The notes under the pieces: model-generated | Told to the model about the DNA's origin: nothing | Seen by the model: only the letters and a program-made list of their open reading frames with translations | Databases searched by the model: none | Translations under genes and position numbers: made by a program | Assembly: GCA_026260175.1 (NCBI GenBank) | Contig: JAKCWW010002538.1 | Location: 1-45,038 of the forward strand | DNA length: 45,038 nucleotides | Source of the DNA: Reticulitermes lucifugus | Lineage: Eukaryota; Arthropoda; Insecta; Blattodea; Rhinotermitidae | Direction: 5' to 3' | Part shown: positions 43,383-45,038 of the stretch, in pieces | Layout of the letters: every line of letters starts with the position of its first letter | Position numbering within the stretch: the stretch's first letter is position 1

Positions 43383-44154
43383 TTTCTAAAGGTCAATAAA
43401 ATGTTTTTATTCACCGTTTTGCTTTTACAAAAGAACAAGAAGGATGTAAGTGTGGGGATATGACGGGCTCACATTTCAATTAATGACATATAATTAACGA
43501 CTTAATTTCTTTTGTATCATCAGATGGTAGGATGACTGTTACTTCTGAATTGGGAAGTATCGTGAAGGAAGCCGTTTGGCCCAATTTAAATTTGTACTGA
43601 AACATTTGGAGATAGTGAAAAAGAAGGAAAACCAACAAAATATAGAGATAATTTTCGTCCGACCTGAGAATCGAACTATAGACTACGAAATACGAGCCAG
43701 AGGGATATGATTATGAACCTCGACCGGGATTAGCACTAGTTCTAACACTATATCCTTGTCGAAGTTTGGGTTGTGAGGTATGTGTTGGTCGAGTTCGCCA
43801 CTTTAATCCTAAGTATTATTCTGAAAGCTGACCTACATGAGGTCTTGCTGTTTGAGTTAAGCTCATTAGTCGCTCTAGAACGCAATCTCCCTTTCTCTCT
43901 TTCTCTCTCTTCGTATTCTGCTCGCCACAACTGGTGCAGTATGCGTTGGTAATAAGTCAGTATTATTTCGGATACGGAACACTCTGGCCCACCCCGTGCC
44001 GTTTCTCCATTATCCGCCGCTACCCGCAGCTCCAGACCTTCTCCTGTGGGCTCATAATTTCACTACCCACCTCTTTATTGAACAGATGTTTTTATATAGG
44101 TCATAGGATACCAAAAGATGGGCCGATATTAACAGTAGGAAACTGAATCTTCGG
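43383..44154. other. No gene; a pyrimidine tract and a GC-rich patch
   Basis: A CT-rich tract lies at 43887-43912. At 43980-44050 the composition is locally GC-rich (TGGCCCACCCCGTGCCGTTT, CCGCTACCCGCAGCTCCAGA) and stands out from its surroundings, but I recognise neither exon nor repeat. GAGAATCGAACTATAG at 43668 faintly resembles a reversed B box. Confidence 0.35.
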
Positions 44155-44390
44155 GCTATCTTCTGGGTTGTCATACTATATAGTCGTATCAGTAGATACC
44201 AGCGTTTTCGAGTAACATGTTGCCTTCATCTTGAGGGTGTTCCTGAAGGTGTAGGCAAGTTGGTGGGCAGAGTGGCCCTGAAAAGAGTGACAGCATGTTT
44301 CTCGGTTATGTTGGTATATACGGATAAGAGTACACGGCGTCACAACCAAGCCATCGTATTCAGCACACACACAGCCATAAGAACCTCAGT
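44155..44390. repeat. FB fold-back element, both arms
   Basis: Left arm: CTATCTTCTGGGTTGTCATA, GATACCAGCGTTTTCGAGTA, TGCCTTCATCTTGAGGG. Right arm: GACAGCATGTTTCTCGGTTA, GAGTACACGGCGTCACAACC, CAGCCATAAGAACCTCAG. The loop contains TCCTGAAGGTG. Together with 5119 it shows best that the family is two inverted arms of ~100 bp. Confidence 0.8.
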
Positions 44391-44970
44391 TTTTTTACAT
44401 CAAAATTAGTATTATTACCAGAGATTCCAGTGTGTAAATTACGTGTAGGCCGAAGCCTTGTTGTGATTGTAGCGCAATAGGCACTTGCCACCGGCACACT
44501 CCTAGGCATTAATTAATTGTATGTTATTTGATTGAAGTTGTAATATGGTACGCTTTTAAGGTAACTGATAGTGGCATGCAAGGAGAGTGTTTGTTTGCGT
44601 TTTACGTGCAAGAAGTTGTGCTGTAAATTTAATATTAATTTGAATGATTTTGCGACTAATTACTAAATAATACTACTAATAATAATACAATAACTCCACG
44701 GAACAGAATCCTTCTTGCGAAGCTGACAGTTGTTGACACAGTCAACAAGTTCCCGCCTTATATGGAACGTGGTGGTTCATTACTGTGTTTACAAGAACGG
44801 ACTTTGGTTACTATCCTGAGCCAGATGAACCCAGGTCACACCCTTCGACGTTATTTCTTTATCGTAAATTGTAAGAATAATTTATCGTCTACGCCTAGAT
44901 CTTTGACATAGTCGCTGGCGTTCAAGCTACATGTCCGCTTACCTCATGCTGTTGAGTTTCATATCCTAAC
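44391..44970. other. No feature recognised
   Basis: AT-rich, with no shared blocks and no long open frame. Confidence 0.45.
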
Positions 44971-45038
44971 CTGATGTAAAAAAAGGTAAAGCAATCCCAT
45001 TACAGGCCTTGACAGGCCCTTAGGGCTCCAGGAGGTCG
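44971..45038 (-). mobile_element. SINE-B 3' end, cut by the window edge
   Basis: On the minus strand: GGAGCCCTAAGGGCCTGTCA, AGGCCTGTAATGGGATTGCT, TTACCTTTTTTTACATCA. This matches the end of the copy at 4795 (GGGCCTGTCCAGGCCTGTAC, AGGGATTGCTTTACCT, CTGATGTAA). Head and body lie beyond the window. Confidence 0.8.

Noticed and set aside
1..45038. Bacterial or viral genome segment
   Set aside because: There are no dense coding frames, operon-like spacing or viral genes. The repeat content is typical of an insect nuclear genome.

Overview
The window looks like non-coding DNA from a large, AT-rich, repeat-laden insect genome. A cockroach or termite (Blattodea) is the best guess. The evidence is a degraded non-LTR retrotransposon whose protein reads like the 'endonuclease-reverse transcriptase' copies common in cockroach and termite assemblies, at least five kinds of tRNA-derived SINE, and many copies of a short fold-back repeat. 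I find no intact host gene, no convincing host exon, no functional tRNA or rRNA gene, no CRISPR array and no virus-like gene. The window is therefore probably intergenic or deep inside an intron. The species call rests on remembered family resemblance, not on a search.

Layout, left to right. 1-5.4 kb: a MITE-like element (529-972), two decayed LINE 3' ends (1.55-1.96 kb), a SINE with a CAGG-type microsatellite tail (2.2-2.57 kb), fold-back repeats (2.6, 3.55 and 5.1 kb) and a second SINE type (4.8 kb). 5.4-9.2 kb: a SINE tail, a fold-back repeat abutting a pogo-type MITE (7.73-7.91 kb), a SINE, a possible mariner remnant and a LINE fragment. 9.2-12.2 kb: no identified element apart from microsatellites. 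12.2-18 kb: scattered SINEs. 18.9-21.8 kb: a 450-bp near-perfect palindromic element and two further fold-back copies. 21.8-31.6 kb: sparse, with a few old repeat fragments. 31.8-33.5 kb: a LINE reverse-transcriptase remnant ended by a pair of oppositely oriented SINEs, the second with a visible target-site duplication. 34-35 kb: four fold-back copies in a row. 35.3-39.2 kb: SINEs and a 70-80-bp unit repeat split by a hAT-like element. 40.3-40.9 kb: a decayed ~140-bp tandem array. 41-45 kb: more SINEs and fold-back copies; the window ends inside a SINE.

The SINE labels are mine and apply only to this window. SINE-A covers 2.2, 8.1 and 39.0 kb plus tails at 6.5 and 30.6 kb. SINE-B is at 4.8 and 45.0 kb. 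SINE-C is at 12.3, 15.5, 16.1, 32.8, 33.1 and 42.1 kb. SINE-D is at 14.9, 26.6, 35.3 and 41.0 kb. SINE-E is at 12.6, 14.6 and 17.8 kb. SINE-A and SINE-B have different heads but a similar last ~25 bases, whereas SINE-C and SINE-D end in A-runs. 'FB' is the fold-back family built around CCGAAACGT and CTGAAGATG. 'F' is an old dispersed repeat of unknown class. Nothing here forms an operon or pathway; the connected story is repeated insertion, inversion and decay of mobile DNA.
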